Part shown: piece after piece, positions 21,799 to 32,380 of the stretch
How positions within the stretch are numbered: the stretch's first letter is position 1
Layout of the letters: each line of letters starts with the position of its first letter
Notes under the pieces: generated by a model
Seen by the model: the letters and a program-made list of their open reading frames with translations, nothing else
What the model was told of the DNA's origin: nothing
Databases searched by the model: none
Made by a program: the position numbers and the translations under genes
Source of the DNA: Lumbricus terrestris
Taxonomy: Eukaryota; Annelida; Clitellata; Crassiclitellata; Lumbricidae
Assembly (NCBI GenBank): GCA_949752735.1
Contig: OX457050.1
Location: 40,091,553-40,155,552 of the forward strand
Direction of reading: 5' to 3'
Length of the DNA: 64,000 nt

Positions 21799-22722
21799 GA
21801 TGGACAGATCAACTCGCTGAGGAATTGCATAAACCAATAATAAGACATTTTAGGAAACGAAAAGTATACGTTAATGGAATTGATATAATATGGGCTGCTG
21901 ACTTGATTGATATGCAGGCTTTTGCTAAATTTAACTCTGGTGTGAAATATTTGTTAAGCGTGATCGATATTTTCTCTAAGTATGGATGGGTTGTTCCGAT
22001 AAAAGATAAAACTGGAAAATCTGTGGCTGATGCTTTCGTTAAAATATTTACTAATAGCGAACGTAAACCTGAAAAACTTTGGGTGGATAAGGGAAAAGTT
22101 CTACAATAAAGATGTAAAATCTTTAGGTGTTGAATTGTACTCGACTGAGAATGAGGAGAAGAGTTGCGTCGTGGAAAGATTTAACAGAACAATAAAAGAG
22201 AGAATGTTTAAATTTTTCACAGCAAATTCAACTCAGAGATATATCGATGTTTTAGACAGTATGGTTAGTTTATACAACAACACAAGACATTCTTCCATTA
22301 AAATGACTCCTGTTAAAGCGAGTATCAAAGCAAACGAATGGGTCGTGTGGATGAATTTATACGGTGGCGTTGTCCCTGAATCTGCTAAACCTAAATTTTC
22401 AGTCGGAGATAAAGTAAGAATTTCCAAGAAGAAAAAGACATTTGAGAAAGGTTTCACTCCTCGTTGGACGGAAGAAATTTTTACTATTACACAAATCCAA
22501 TACACAGACCCAATAACTTATAAAATATCTGATTATAATGGAGAAGAAATACAAGGAACATTTTATGAGCCTGAGCTTCAACCGACAACGCAAGATACAT
22601 TTAAAATAGAGAAGATTATTAGAAAACGCGGAAACAAATCTTTAGTTAAATGGTTAGGATATGATTCGTCCTTCAATTCATGGGTTGATAATAAAGATTT
22701 GATTAGTCTAGACTCATCTTAG
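21771..22722 (+). pseudogene. Retroviral-type integrase with chromodomain, frame broken
   Basis: The first part (in frame to the stop at 22,107-22,109) has the integrase core with DIIWAADLIDMQ and LLSVIDIFSKYGW, giving two catalytic aspartates of the DDE site. The second part, in another frame from about 22,095 to 22,722, carries YSTENEEKSCVVERFNRTIK with the catalytic glutamate region. A linker and a C-terminal chromodomain follow (IEKIIRKRGNKSLVKWLGYD then FNSWVDNKDL). The frame change lies near 22,092-22,105 and corresponds to a net +1 (for example a 2-bp loss). From memory it belongs to the F54H12.3-like integrases of Polintons and adintoviruses. The usual N-terminal region is absent, or is supplied through the phospholipase frame. 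As read, no single frame encodes a full catalytic triad. Confidence 0.82.
21784..21797 (+). promoter_or_regulatory. A8 run, possible -1 frameshift site
   Basis: The phospholipase frame reads through A_AAA_AAG (21,786-21,792) and meets TGA at 21,796. A one-base backward shift here enters the integrase frame without a stop. This is a known slippery type in other systems. A homopolymer indel or a sequencing error is the simpler alternative. Confidence 0.35.
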
Positions 22723-22769
22723 ACATAGAATGATTGTAACATTAGCAAATTGTTTCTTTTAAAACTTAT

Positions 22770-23995
22770 AGATATATTCTACTTCTTCTTCTACTACTAC
22801 ACTAAGAGAAATACTTCAGAAGAATTTACAATAGCAATTTTGGTAGAAGTTACTATAATAATTTTATCTCTCTTAAAAACTTCTTCTACTTCTACACTAA
22901 GAGAAATACTTCAGAAAGAATTCTAAACAAAAAAAAGAGAGCTCAAAAGTCCAAAATGGCGTATAATGCTATATGTCGGTATTATTAAAGAAAAAAAGAA
23001 GAAATAAGATAAGTTTTTTCCTCCATTTTTGAAGGTCTCAATTTGGTAGATAAGGAAGGTAGGTACATGAGAGATAATATTATTTCTTCTTCTACAAAAG
23101 AAAAAATACTTATATACTTCTACTTCTATACTAAGAGGAAATATTAAAGCTAAAATTTAGTTGTAATTTTATCTCTCTTGAAAACTTCTTCTACTACTAC
23201 ACTAAGAGAAATACTTCAGAAAGAATTCTAAACAAAAAAAGAGAGCTCAAAAGTCCAAAATGGCGTATAATGCTATATGTCGGTATTATTAAAGAAAAAA
23301 AAGAAGAAATAAGATAAGTTTTTTTCCTCCATTTTTGAAGGTCTCAATTTGGTAGATAAGGAAGGTAGGTACATGAGAGATAATATTATTTCTTCTTCTA
23401 CAAAAGAAAAATACTTATATACTTCTACTTCTATACTAAGAGGAAATATTAAAGCTAAAATTTAGTTGTAATTTTATCTCTCTTGAAAACTTCTTCTACT
23501 ACTACACTAAGAGAAATACTTCAGAAAGAATTCTAAACAAAAAAAAGGAGAGCTCAAAAGTCCAAAATGGTGTATAATGCTATATGTCGGTATTATTAAA
23601 GAAAAAAAAGAAGAAATAAGATAAGTTTTTTTCCTCCATTTTTGAAGGTCTCAATTTGGTAGATAAGGAAGGTAGGTACATGAGAGATAATATTATTTCT
23701 TCTTCTACAAAAGAAAAATACTTATATACTTCTACTTCTATACTAAGAGGAAATATTAAAGCCAAAATTTAGTTGTAATTTTATCTCTCTTGAAAACTTC
23801 TTCTACTACTACACTAAGAGAAATACTTCAGAAGAATTATAGATAGCAATTTTGGTAGAAGTTACTATAATAATTTTATCTCTCTTAAAAACTTCTTCTA
23901 CTTCTACACTAAGAGAAATACTTCAGAAAGAATTTACAATAGCATTTTTTGGTAGAAGTTACTATAATAATTTTATCTCTCTTGAAAAATTTAAC
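22770..23995 (+). repeat. 304-bp tandem repeat array beside the integrase
   Basis: Three nearly identical units of about 304 bp start near 22,877, 23,180 and 23,486. Each contains GAATTCTAAACAAAAAA, AAAATGGCGTATAATGC, TAGATAAGGAAGGTAGGTAC and TTATCTCTCTTGAAAACTTC. Shorter units of about 105 bp with TTTTGGTAGAAGTTACTATA bracket them. The array has no coding potential and directly follows the integrase stop. Confidence 0.85.
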
Positions 23996-23999
23996 TGGT

Positions 24000-24484
24000 T
24001 TCTATAGCACCATTAACTGATTATAGCTCCTATCTAAACTACTAACTGAGGTTTTCTATAGCTACTACAGAAAAAGCACCAAACTACTACAAATTTAACT
24101 GGTTTCTACAGCACCATTAAAATGCGCCAAGTTGTCAGAAAAAGCGCCAAAACTACTACAAATTAACTGGTTTTTATAGCACCATTAAAATGCGCCAGCT
24201 TGTTAGTTTTCTATCTACTCTTATATGAATAGTCTGGGTTTTTCTGGGGTTTTTTCGGAAGGAAGTCTGGGTTTATTTCTGAAACCTCAGTGGCAACACT
24301 GTATGTTATACGTCACTTCCTTCTTCTCCGTTCCGTGTTTTGTGCTAATAGTTCAGATGACATGTGACAATCTTTATCTCCTTTTATCGTGAATAAAGCT
24401 CTGCATTCCAACACATCCATACTATTTTGTCCGCACCATTTTGCCCGCTACCATTTTGTACGGTCAACATCTGCGGTGTATTCA
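24000..24484 (+). repeat. 85-bp repeats and LTR-like tail
   Basis: The words TTAACTGGTTTCTATAGCAC and AAAATGCGCCA recur two to three times to about 24,200. After that, GTCTGGGTTT occurs twice, followed by a GAATAAAGCTCTGCATTCCA segment that looks like the 3' part of an LTR. No element could be delimited. Confidence 0.35.
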
Positions 24485-24985
24485 TTGACTTAAGCATATA
24501 CGCTATGATAATATAGATGATTTCGTTGCCGTTGGTCATTGTCTAGCTACCTTGTTAAGAAAATTAAGTCGGTACAGACATTTCCCCTTTTTGCTTTGGG
24601 TGGAGCGGGTTACATGTGGAACTTAGCCCCCTGTCCTCCCCTGGCGCAGCCACTGGCATAAGCATATGCGCTATGATAATATATAGCTGATTTTGTAGCC
24701 GTTGGTCATTGTCTTGTTTCCGTATTACGAAGTAAGCCGTTATAGACTTTTCCGCTTTTTGCTTGGAGGGGGGCTGAGTCACATTTAGGGTTTAGCCCCT
24801 CTGTCGCCGCCACTGTTATAAGCATCTACGCTTTGACAATATATAGTTGATTTTGTTGCCATTTGTCATTGTCTAGTTTCCTTAGTACGAAGTAAGCCGT
24901 TATATACATTTTTCGTTTTTTGGTTTGGGGCTGAGCCTCATTGGGGGGGAGGGGGCTTAAGCCCCTTTGGCGCCGCCATGTGCAT
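24485..24985. repeat. About 180-bp tandem units, three copies
   Basis: Units share ATAAGCATATGCGCTATGAT, TTGCCGTTGGTCATTGTCT, a TACGAAGTAAGCCGTTATA word and a G-rich GGGGCTGAG segment. There is no coding potential. Confidence 0.7.
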
Positions 24986-25220
24986 AAATTTGCATGATCA
25001 AGTATTTTTTGTATTTTGTATGAGGAATAACCAGAGTTGCAGAAAAATGTCAAAACATATCTCGTCAAACCTATTTTTTGTCATGCTTACTGACACATTA
25101 CACTCTCAGTAGCCTATATTAAATTCTGGGATAATTTTTGTGTGATTAAATTTAGCTGCAGCTAGAGTATTAAATGCTTCCTTGTGTCTTTGTTGAGAGG
25201 AACTGCTCTATAGCAGTTAG

Positions 25221-25657
25221 CCAAAAACCGGTACTATAATTTTAATTCACCCTTTTTTTCGATTTAATTTCGCCAACTTCTAGTTTGTCCAGAACCCTTT
25301 TAATCGATCCAGCTTCTGCTTAGACAAGAATTTGTTCGATAAATCCCGTTTCTATTTTGTCAGTATATATTTTTCATCAATTTTACATTGAAAATTATTC
25401 TTCATCAATCCAGCTTCAATTTTAGCAGAATGACTGCACTAACCCTAAAACTAACCCTAACCGACCCTCACGACGCCTAACCTGAGCCCTAACCGACCCT
25501 CACGCGCTAAATCCCGCTTCTACTTCGTGAGGAAATATTTTTCATCGAATTTCTATTTCTGTGGGGTCGTACACGAAACCTACATCGACACGCTGAAATA
25601 AATAAAAAAGGTGAATTAAAATTATAGTACCAATTAAAATTATAGTACCCAAAAACC
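25221..25657. mobile_element. Foldback element with 8-9 bp TSD
   Basis: The element is about 25,230-25,649, with ends GGTACTATAATTTTAATTCA in inverted orientation. The right terminus is partly doubled. The flanks share CAAAAACC (9 bp if the adjacent C is counted), at 25,221-25,229 and 25,649-25,657. The interior has telomere-like CTAACCCTAACCGACCCTCA words between segments of the GATCCAGCTTC/TTCATCAATCC minisatellite type. There is no coding sequence. It is a small member of the foldback group sharing this interior. Confidence 0.7.
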
Positions 25658-25914
25658 TTTCATTTCCGTCATTCCATGAACTCACCAAATGTGCATGTGG
25701 GACACCTGATAAACAAGTCAAACACACGTCACTGAAGAAATTGAAGAAAAACCTTTTTATTGACACCAAACTTTAAGTGAGTAATCCTTAGAGGAGCTGA
25801 CGTTTTTGCAGAACAGCCTGCAGGAATTGGTGAGACTTGCAGTGTCCCTAAAACTTGATTCCGAACATATCCAGCCTGATACCCAGACTCTTTGAGATGT
25901 AACACAATGCATCT

Positions 25915-26080
25915 TGCTCATATCAGAAAAAATGATCCCGCTTCTTGTTCTTGCTCTGAAGATTTTCATCCGCCCTCTCGCTTCGTGGTTAGTTATCGAA
26001 ATTTTCTTCTGTGACTAAAATACTAATCGCCGTTAATGTCACATGAAGAAACGGTTTCGAGGCTATTATTTTTTTCCGTG
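25915..26080. mobile_element. Partial copy of the GGGGTAAT-ended palindromic element
   Basis: ATCCCGCTTCTTGTT, GATTTTCATCCG, CTTCGTGGTTAGTTATC and TCGAGGCTATTATTTTTTT match the central half of the palindromes at 55,163 and 59,370. The outer ends are missing. Confidence 0.6.
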
Positions 26081-26673
26081 TCATTGAAATTGCTCTAAAA
26101 CTTGTGTTTTAAGCAAATTTGTAGAAATTTATTTTTTGCAATTTTTTAAAATTTAAATTCTGCAAAAAAATAAAAATTCACAAACACAAGATTTCAGTCT
26201 GGACCGCTATTGTCATTGATAGTCGATCAAACAGCAAAGTAACCGAATTTTGCGGACGTTTCATTAATTTTTTGTTTGTTTTCCTGATCGAATTAAGTGA
26301 TACGTAGCTCTGGCTGAAAAGTCTTAAAATGTGTTTTCTTCAATACAGAAAAGTTTGTTGCTTTTATCCACAGTTTGCACAATGCACGAGCTTAGGCCTA
26401 TCGTCCTCACTACATTGCCCATTTTCCGTTTAGAAGCGTTTAGAACCCATTATTTTTTTTATCGTGGTTTGATTGTCTGGCCAGAAACGTACTTGAAGTT
26501 TCTATTGAAGGGGAATTCACGATTAGCCTACAATAAAAAATATATTTTAAGATTACACGATTACAATCGCGCATTGCAAATCGTTAACCCTTTGATTTGA
26601 GCGCTTGTCATAAATCCAAAAGTGTATGCACTGTTTTATGTGTGACCACTAATCATCAATTATTGGCCTTGCC
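26081..26673. other. No gene recognised
   Basis: This is AT-rich sequence downstream of the host-like exon on the minus strand. The plus-strand open frame at 26,331-26,600 has no recognisable motif. Confidence 0.4.
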
Positions 26674-27098
26674 TCAGAACAGAGTTGCACTCACATCAAA
26701 GAATGGCGTCTGAACACCCACCCGAGGTCCAAAACTGGCTCCTACTCCAAGAACGGATGCCGATACTCCATTTACTCCAATTGAAATATGAGTGTCAAAA
26801 TTCAGTCCAGCACCTACATGTAATGGACCAAGGATTGCGTCCACTCTAGCAACCGATGCATTTGCTCCGACGGAATTATTCCAGCCATACTCAGCATGGG
26901 CGCTGGCGGAGAGAGCTGATGCCCCGATACTCGCCAGATCTCCAAAGCCAGTACGACCTTCAATGACGGATGAACGAGCGTAAAAGGTCTCACCGCCGAG
27001 AATGTTCTCGGAGGCACCGGCATCAGCATTCAGCATCCCACCATCTGCATAAGGTTTAAAGTCTTCGTTCTGAATGGTGTTTACAAGTTGAGCAATTC
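26674..27098 (-). CDS. Terminal exon of a probable host gene, Gly/Ala-rich protein
   Basis: The frame runs from a good splice acceptor (TTTTGCAG before GAATTGC, boundary at 27,098) to a TGA at 26,674-26,676. It begins IAQLVNTIQNEDF and continues through GASALSASAHAEYGW, GPLHVGAGLNFDT and GVQTPFFDVSATLF. The alternating small residue/hydrophobic pattern suggests repeated beta strands. I have a loose recollection of similar glycine/alanine-rich repeat proteins in animals and fungi, with no known reaction. Upstream exons should lie beyond 27,100 on this strand but were not identified. It is one of the few segments here without transposon features. It could also be a retrocopy fragment, though the acceptor argues against that. 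Confidence 0.5.
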
Positions 27099-27744
27099 CT
27101 GCAAAACAGGTCGAATTTGCAGTTACAATGGTTTCGATCAGCGACAGGCCTACTGACCGTAAATTATTAGCCTAATAAATCTTTGTAGGTCTACATGTAG
27201 GCTAAATATTGTTTCTATCACATCACGGCCATACGTTGCATCTGTGCTAACAACTAATAATTATGTCATAGACTTTAGCTTGTTACCTTGACTCCTCCTG
27301 CCTTGATAATGCTAATTTGATTGTTGGGGTATCTCAGACCTTCAATTTAGAAATTATTATTATAAGCTGCAGCGCATCCAAACCCCATAGCTTGCGTACG
27401 TAGTGCAGCGTGTTCCACCCCGAACAAGTTTCAGTTCTACACAATTAGAATAATTTGCCAAAGAGCTCACGATTTAGCAGCATGATCTCATAGTGGTCAG
27501 GAATCTATCTCCGATTCACAGGCGTGACCATCCGTGGGACCATTAGAACCGAGACCCAACTGCTGAAAGGATTGGGACGGTCCCTAAACTTCTGACGAGA
27601 GGCTTTGGACGGTCCCTCCCAACTTTGCCACCGACTGCTGCTAATATCCGTTTCGATAATTATAGATTGGAATATTAGCTTCTCAGCATTAACGCGTCTC
27701 AAGACATACCTAAAGAGCAACATCCCTGACAACATTGTCATATT
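27099..27744. other. No gene recognised
   Basis: This is the presumed intron of the Gly/Ala-rich gene. No domain or strong repeat was recognised. Confidence 0.35.
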
Positions 27745-28470
27745 GAGCCCATATGGGCGTCATATTGGACCCCATATGGTAGGGATCTCTAGATTCGTGT
27801 GGTTTGCACCCGACAGCCCATATCTTTTTCATATGACAAAACCATATGGGCATCATATAGAATCCATATGCATTCAATATGCTAAAAGGATATCTATACC
27901 ATATGTATTCCATATATATACCATATGCTTAATCAATATGCGTTCTGTATGAAACTTATATTGTTGCTATATGTAACTGATTTATCTTGAACACATGTAA
28001 GCTAGATAGATTACAGATGATTTATCCATCTGCGTTCCATATGAAGCCTATATTGTTGCTATATGTAACTGATTTATCTTCAACACATGTATGCTAGATA
28101 GATTACAGATGATTTATCCATCTGCGTTCCATATGAAACCTATATTGTTGCTATATGTAATTGATTTATCTTGAACACATGTTTGCTAGATAGATTATAG
28201 ATGATTTATCCATCTGCGTTCCATGTGAAGCCTATATTGTTGCTATATGTAATTGATTTATCTTGAACACATGTATGCTAGATAGATTACAGATGATTTA
28301 TCCATCTGCGTTCCATATGAAGCCTATATTGTTTCTATATGTAACTGATTTATCTTCAACACATGTATGCTAGATAGATCATAGATGATTTATCCATCCC
28401 CCTTCCATATGAAGGCTATATTGTTTCTATATGTAACTGACTTATCTTCAAAACATGTATGGTAGATAAA
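27745..28470. repeat. CATATG cluster and 92-bp tandem repeat
   Basis: At 27,745-27,960 CATATG palindromes recur about every 15-40 bp. From about 27,960 to 28,470 a 92-bp unit is repeated five to six times. TCTGCGTTCC recurs at 28,029, 28,121, 28,213 and 28,305, exactly 92 bp apart. Each unit holds GATTTATCCATCTGCGTTCC and CTGATTTATCTT. The array ends shortly before the Gypsy pol. Confidence 0.9.
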
Positions 28471-28653
28471 TATATTCAACAATATAAATTACATAACCAC
28501 TTTTCTTCTTAAATCCAGACTGAATGTAAGACCAATACAAATAACAGCTATACAGCTAAATAAAGGCATACCTCAAACAACTGTGCAACATTAGAACAAA
28601 GTATTATATTACAGTAGTTGCTACTATATGATAGATAAAACATTTTTATTTTC

Positions 28654-29573
28654 CACAAGAAGGGCCTTCTGTTGGAAAACCGGGATGCTTTTTCTCTAAA
28701 TGACGGTGATTTGGGCTTTACCGACATCCTACAACATGAGGTCGACACCGGGAACGAACTACCGGTGAGATAGCCACTTCGAAGACAGTCCTTGTCACTC
28801 CTACCTGTCATCGATGAACAGGTACAGCTTATGCTCCAACAGGGATTGATTGAGCCTTCATCGTCCGCTTGGGCCAGCAACGTCGTCATGGTTCAGAAAA
28901 AGGACGGTACTCCGAGGTTTTGCGTGGACTATCGGGCGGTCAACAACAAGACTCGCAAAGATGCCTACCCTCTGCCGCTGATAAGCGAGAGTCTGGATTC
29001 TCTAGCCGGCGCTAAATGGTTCAGCACATTCGACTTACGCGCCGGATACCACCAACTCGCAGTACATCCCAGGGACCGTCACAAGACGACGTTCATCACC
29101 CGACGGGGAAGTTTTCAGTTTCGAGTCTTGCCTTTCGGAATGTGTAACTCACCTGCTTCGTTTGCCCGTATGATGAATCTCGTGATGGCTGGCCTAAATT
29201 TTGAAGTATGCCTTATCTACTTGGATGACATCATTGTATTCGCCAACGATTTGGATACGCACCTGAGTAGATTAGAACAAGTGCTGCTACGTCTCCGGTC
29301 GGTTAACTTGAAAATGAAACCTACCAAATGTCATCTCTTGAGACAAGAGGTGCTTTTCCTCGGTCACGTTGTCAGCGATCAAGGAATTGCGACCGATCCG
29401 GAAAAGATTAAGGTGGTGAGTGAATGGCCCACACCGCGCAAAGTTAAAGATGTACGTGCTTTCGTCGGACTGAGTTCCTACTATCGCAAATTTGTTCCGG
29501 ACTTCGTCAGGATCGCTCGACCCCTACATGCGCTAACAAAGAAAGGAGCTCAGTTCTGCTGGCTCGGAAGCAT
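28654..29573 (+). pseudogene. Gypsy reverse transcriptase, partial
   Basis: The readable frame starts near 28,654 (LLENRDAFSLNDGDLGFTD) and meets an in-frame TAG at about 28,768, just before the RT core. The core has KKDGTPRFCVDYRAVNNKT, FSTFDLRAGYHQ, LPFGMCNSPASFARMM and the catalytic YLDDIIVFA box. It ends in FLGHVVSDQGI and a connection segment with FVGLSSYYRKFVPDF. Near 29,570 the frame is lost and the RNase H part continues in another frame. All RT core motifs are present, but the 5' end and continuity are broken, so the copy is inactive. The Ty3/Gypsy assignment is secure. Confidence 0.88.
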
Positions 29574-31039
29574 GCGAGGAAGCGTTTGGACAACTGAAAC
29601 AATGCCTCACTCATGCGCCTATTCTAGCCCTACCGAGAGACACTGGACTGTACATACTTGATACCGATGCATCCGGTGAGTCTATCGGGGCTGTGCTGTC
29701 GCAAGTACAAGATGAACAAGAGAGAGTTATTTGCTTTGGGAGCCGTGTGTGTTCTATCGCCGAGCAAAACTAAGACGTGACACGAAGAGAAATGCTGGCC
29801 ATCGTATACTTCCTCAAATCTTACCGGCAGTATCTACTGGGCCGCAAGTTTCTTCTTCGGACAGACCACTCTGCCTTGCAATGGTTACGACGTACTCCTC
29901 TACCCATTGGACAGCAAGCTCGGTGGTTGACCATCATCGAAGAATTTGAGTTCGAAATTGTTCATCGGGCTGGTACCGCTCATCAGAACGCTGACGCTAT
30001 GTCGAGACGACCGAACTGCGTCAACGCCGTTACTGAAACGACTGCTGGTCCCAGCAATGGACTAGATTGGGACAAACTGGTGGTGGCAGAAGCACAGAAG
30101 AAAGACCCTGACATAGGATGGATTATGCAGCGGAAACTCGAATCAACGGAGACGCCGCTACATGAAGAAGTTAGAGGGTTACGCTCAACGGTGAAAACCC
30201 TAGTCTCGCAGTGGCCACAAATTTTGATCGTAGATGGACTGTTGAACAGAGAATGGCTGGGCAGCCAAGAGGAACCGGTTCCTCGCTATCAACTCATTCC
30301 GCCTGTGGAATATCGACGAGAACTCATCCGCCGGGCACATGACGGTATGTCCGGTGGGCACTTAGGCATTCGGCGAACGTTAGCTCAAGTCCAGAAAAGA
30401 GCATACTGGCCGGGGTGCAGAGAGGATGTGTATCTCCTGCTGCGTCAGTGCACTACGTGTGCACAGTACATTCGAGGCAAGGCGCCGAGACAAGGACATA
30501 TGCAGTCTATGCTGGTTGGAGAACCCATGGAGTGCATCGGAGTAGACATTACGGGACCTCATCCGATCTCGAACAAGGGACAGAAATACATTTTTACGGT
30601 AATCGACCACTTCAGTCGATGGGCCGAGGCCTACCCGATGAGGAACCAGGAAGCTGTCACCGTCGCGCGAATACTGATCGATCAGTGGATTTCACGCTAC
30701 GGGTGTCCACGACAATTGCTCACAGATCAAGGTCCCTGCTTCGAGGCCGCTCTTTTTCAGGATATGTGTCGGATGCTGCAAATCGACAAAGTCCGTACTT
30801 CTCCATACAAGTCCAGCACAAACGGTATGGTGGAACGATTTCATAGAACACTGAATTCTATGCTCGGGAAAGTGGTCTGTCAGAGTCAGAAGAACTGGGA
30901 CGTGCAACTACCTGGAGTAATGGCTGCTTACCGGGCCAGCCAACACGAGAGTACCGGATTTACGCCAAACATGCTGTTTCTTGGCCGAGAAGCATGTCTA
31001 CCAGTGGACCTTGTTTTAGGAGAGTGTAATGTATATTAA
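29572..31039 (+). pseudogene. Gypsy RNase H and integrase
   Basis: In this frame the RNase H region shows ILDTDASGESIGAVLSQ and SRVCSIAEQN. An in-frame TAA (29,770-29,772) falls where a tyrosine is usual, followed by TRREMLAIVYFLKSYRQYLL and RTDHSALQWL. The integrase has an HHCC finger (HDGMSGGHLGIRRT to CTTCAQ), then the catalytic core with GVDITGP, LTDQGPCFEA and YKSSTNGMVERFHRTLN. The frame stops at 31,037-31,039 with TAA. The protein would have finished the pol polyprotein for cDNA synthesis and integration. Confidence 0.88.
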
Positions 31040-31510
31040 ACAAATTTCACTGTGGATGAATATGTGATGTCCCGGATTAAACAGGTCCAGAATAATTTCG
31101 GGTTGGCCAGGGAATGTCTGAAACGACAAGCAGTTCAGAGGGCCCATCGGTACGACCTGAGTGCTCGGGTCGCGGAGTTTCAAGTGGAACAGTGGGTCTG
31201 GTATTACTATCCCCGCCGTAGAGTTGGCCAGAAGGATAAATGGTCTAAGTTCTACACTGGTCCTTTCAAGATTATCGACAGGCTGAGCCCTGTGTTATAC
31301 AAGTTGAAGAGGTCGGCCCGACTTCAGCCACAAATTGTGTACGTCGATAAGCTGAAGGCTTATTTGGGAGACCCACCTAAGGATTGGCCAGAGGTACGGC
31401 AGGATCCCATAATAGAGTTTGGTCCCCTAAATATTGAGGGTGAGTTCGATCCTGTTGAGAGGGAGCCTAGGCCTCAGAGGGAAAAAAGTAGGCCTTCTCG
31501 ATATCTGTGA
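31040..31510 (+). pseudogene. Gypsy integrase C-terminus (GPY-type)
   Basis: This is the same frame as the preceding integrase, separated only by the TAA at 31,037-31,039. It has WYYYPRRRVGQKDKWSKFYT then GPFKIIDRLSPVLYKL, the GPY/F-like module that follows Gypsy integrase cores. It ends with a charged tail and stop at 31,508-31,510. Confidence 0.8.
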
Positions 31511-32380
31511 CTAAGGGACTGCCGCTTAATTGCGGGAGAATAGTGGCTTCTAGAAAAGTGCTCTAGCGTTTAGTTTGATTATGATGAATATGAACTTGAA
31601 GAGAAGAGATTTCTCTGTTTTTATTTCCAGAACTTTGAATCGCTTACCATAGTTAAGACAATTGTTCGGTTAAATGAATAAAGTCCTGTGTAGAAATTAA
31701 CTAGAATTGTAAGATTGACATGTAACTTGATGGTTGACTGATAGCTGTACTTGGAAAGCTTTGCATGTTGATGATTGATAATGCGCTATGTTAGTTAGCG
31801 ATTATATGATTATTTGATGCGTTACTGTGAACAGATAACGGCATTCATTGTGCTTGAGCTGCATTAGTTGATCGCTGATTGATGCTTTGCGTTATAGATG
31901 TACTGATAGGCATTAGTTGATTTATGCATTGAAGTGATGGCAGTGTAGTAAACAGTAAGCGTCCATTTGTTGAATAGGCAGATAGATACATTGCAGTTTG
32001 CTAAGGTATAGGACATTGGTCTTGAGATATTGTATGTAGACTAGAAGGGTTCTATAGCATGCTTGTAATGAAGCCTGATGCTCGGCCCGTAAAATCTTGT
32101 AGCTTTTATATTTTGTGATGACTGATGAGTCATGGTCTCTATGGTGTAGACCTGCGAAATTTAGCAATGAATGTGTACTGTGTGATGAGACATTGTTCCT
32201 ATGGCCAGAATTGTTCAGATGTTGCTGCATTGACATTGGATTGCTTTGATATTGCTCTGACATTGCTTGTGCATTATCGCTATGTTTTATCATGTAAACT
32301 TGGAATGAGTAGAGAGAATGCTTTTTAAAAGATCTTCTCCCAGTTGAAGAACTTTTAAAAGAAGAGAGGTCGGTGGGCAG
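31511..32380 (+). other. Non-coding tail of Gypsy element with polypurine tract
   Basis: No env-like or other frame is convincing. The last 20 bp (GAAGAGAGGTCGGTGGGCAG, 32,361-32,380) are purine-rich and directly precede the LTR, as a plus-strand primer tract would. Confidence 0.6.

Noticed and set aside
22770..23995. CRISPR-like regular repeats
   Set aside because: Units are 304 bp with no short conserved repeats separated by unique spacers, and the genome is eukaryotic.
15541..24300. Terminal inverted repeats of the viral island
   Set aside because: I compared both sides for Polinton-like AG-starting ends and a 6-bp duplication and found no convincing pair, so no borders are claimed.
25430..25510. 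True telomere or chromosome end
   Set aside because: Only a few CCCTAA-type words occur, interrupted by other sequence and enclosed in an inverted-repeat element.
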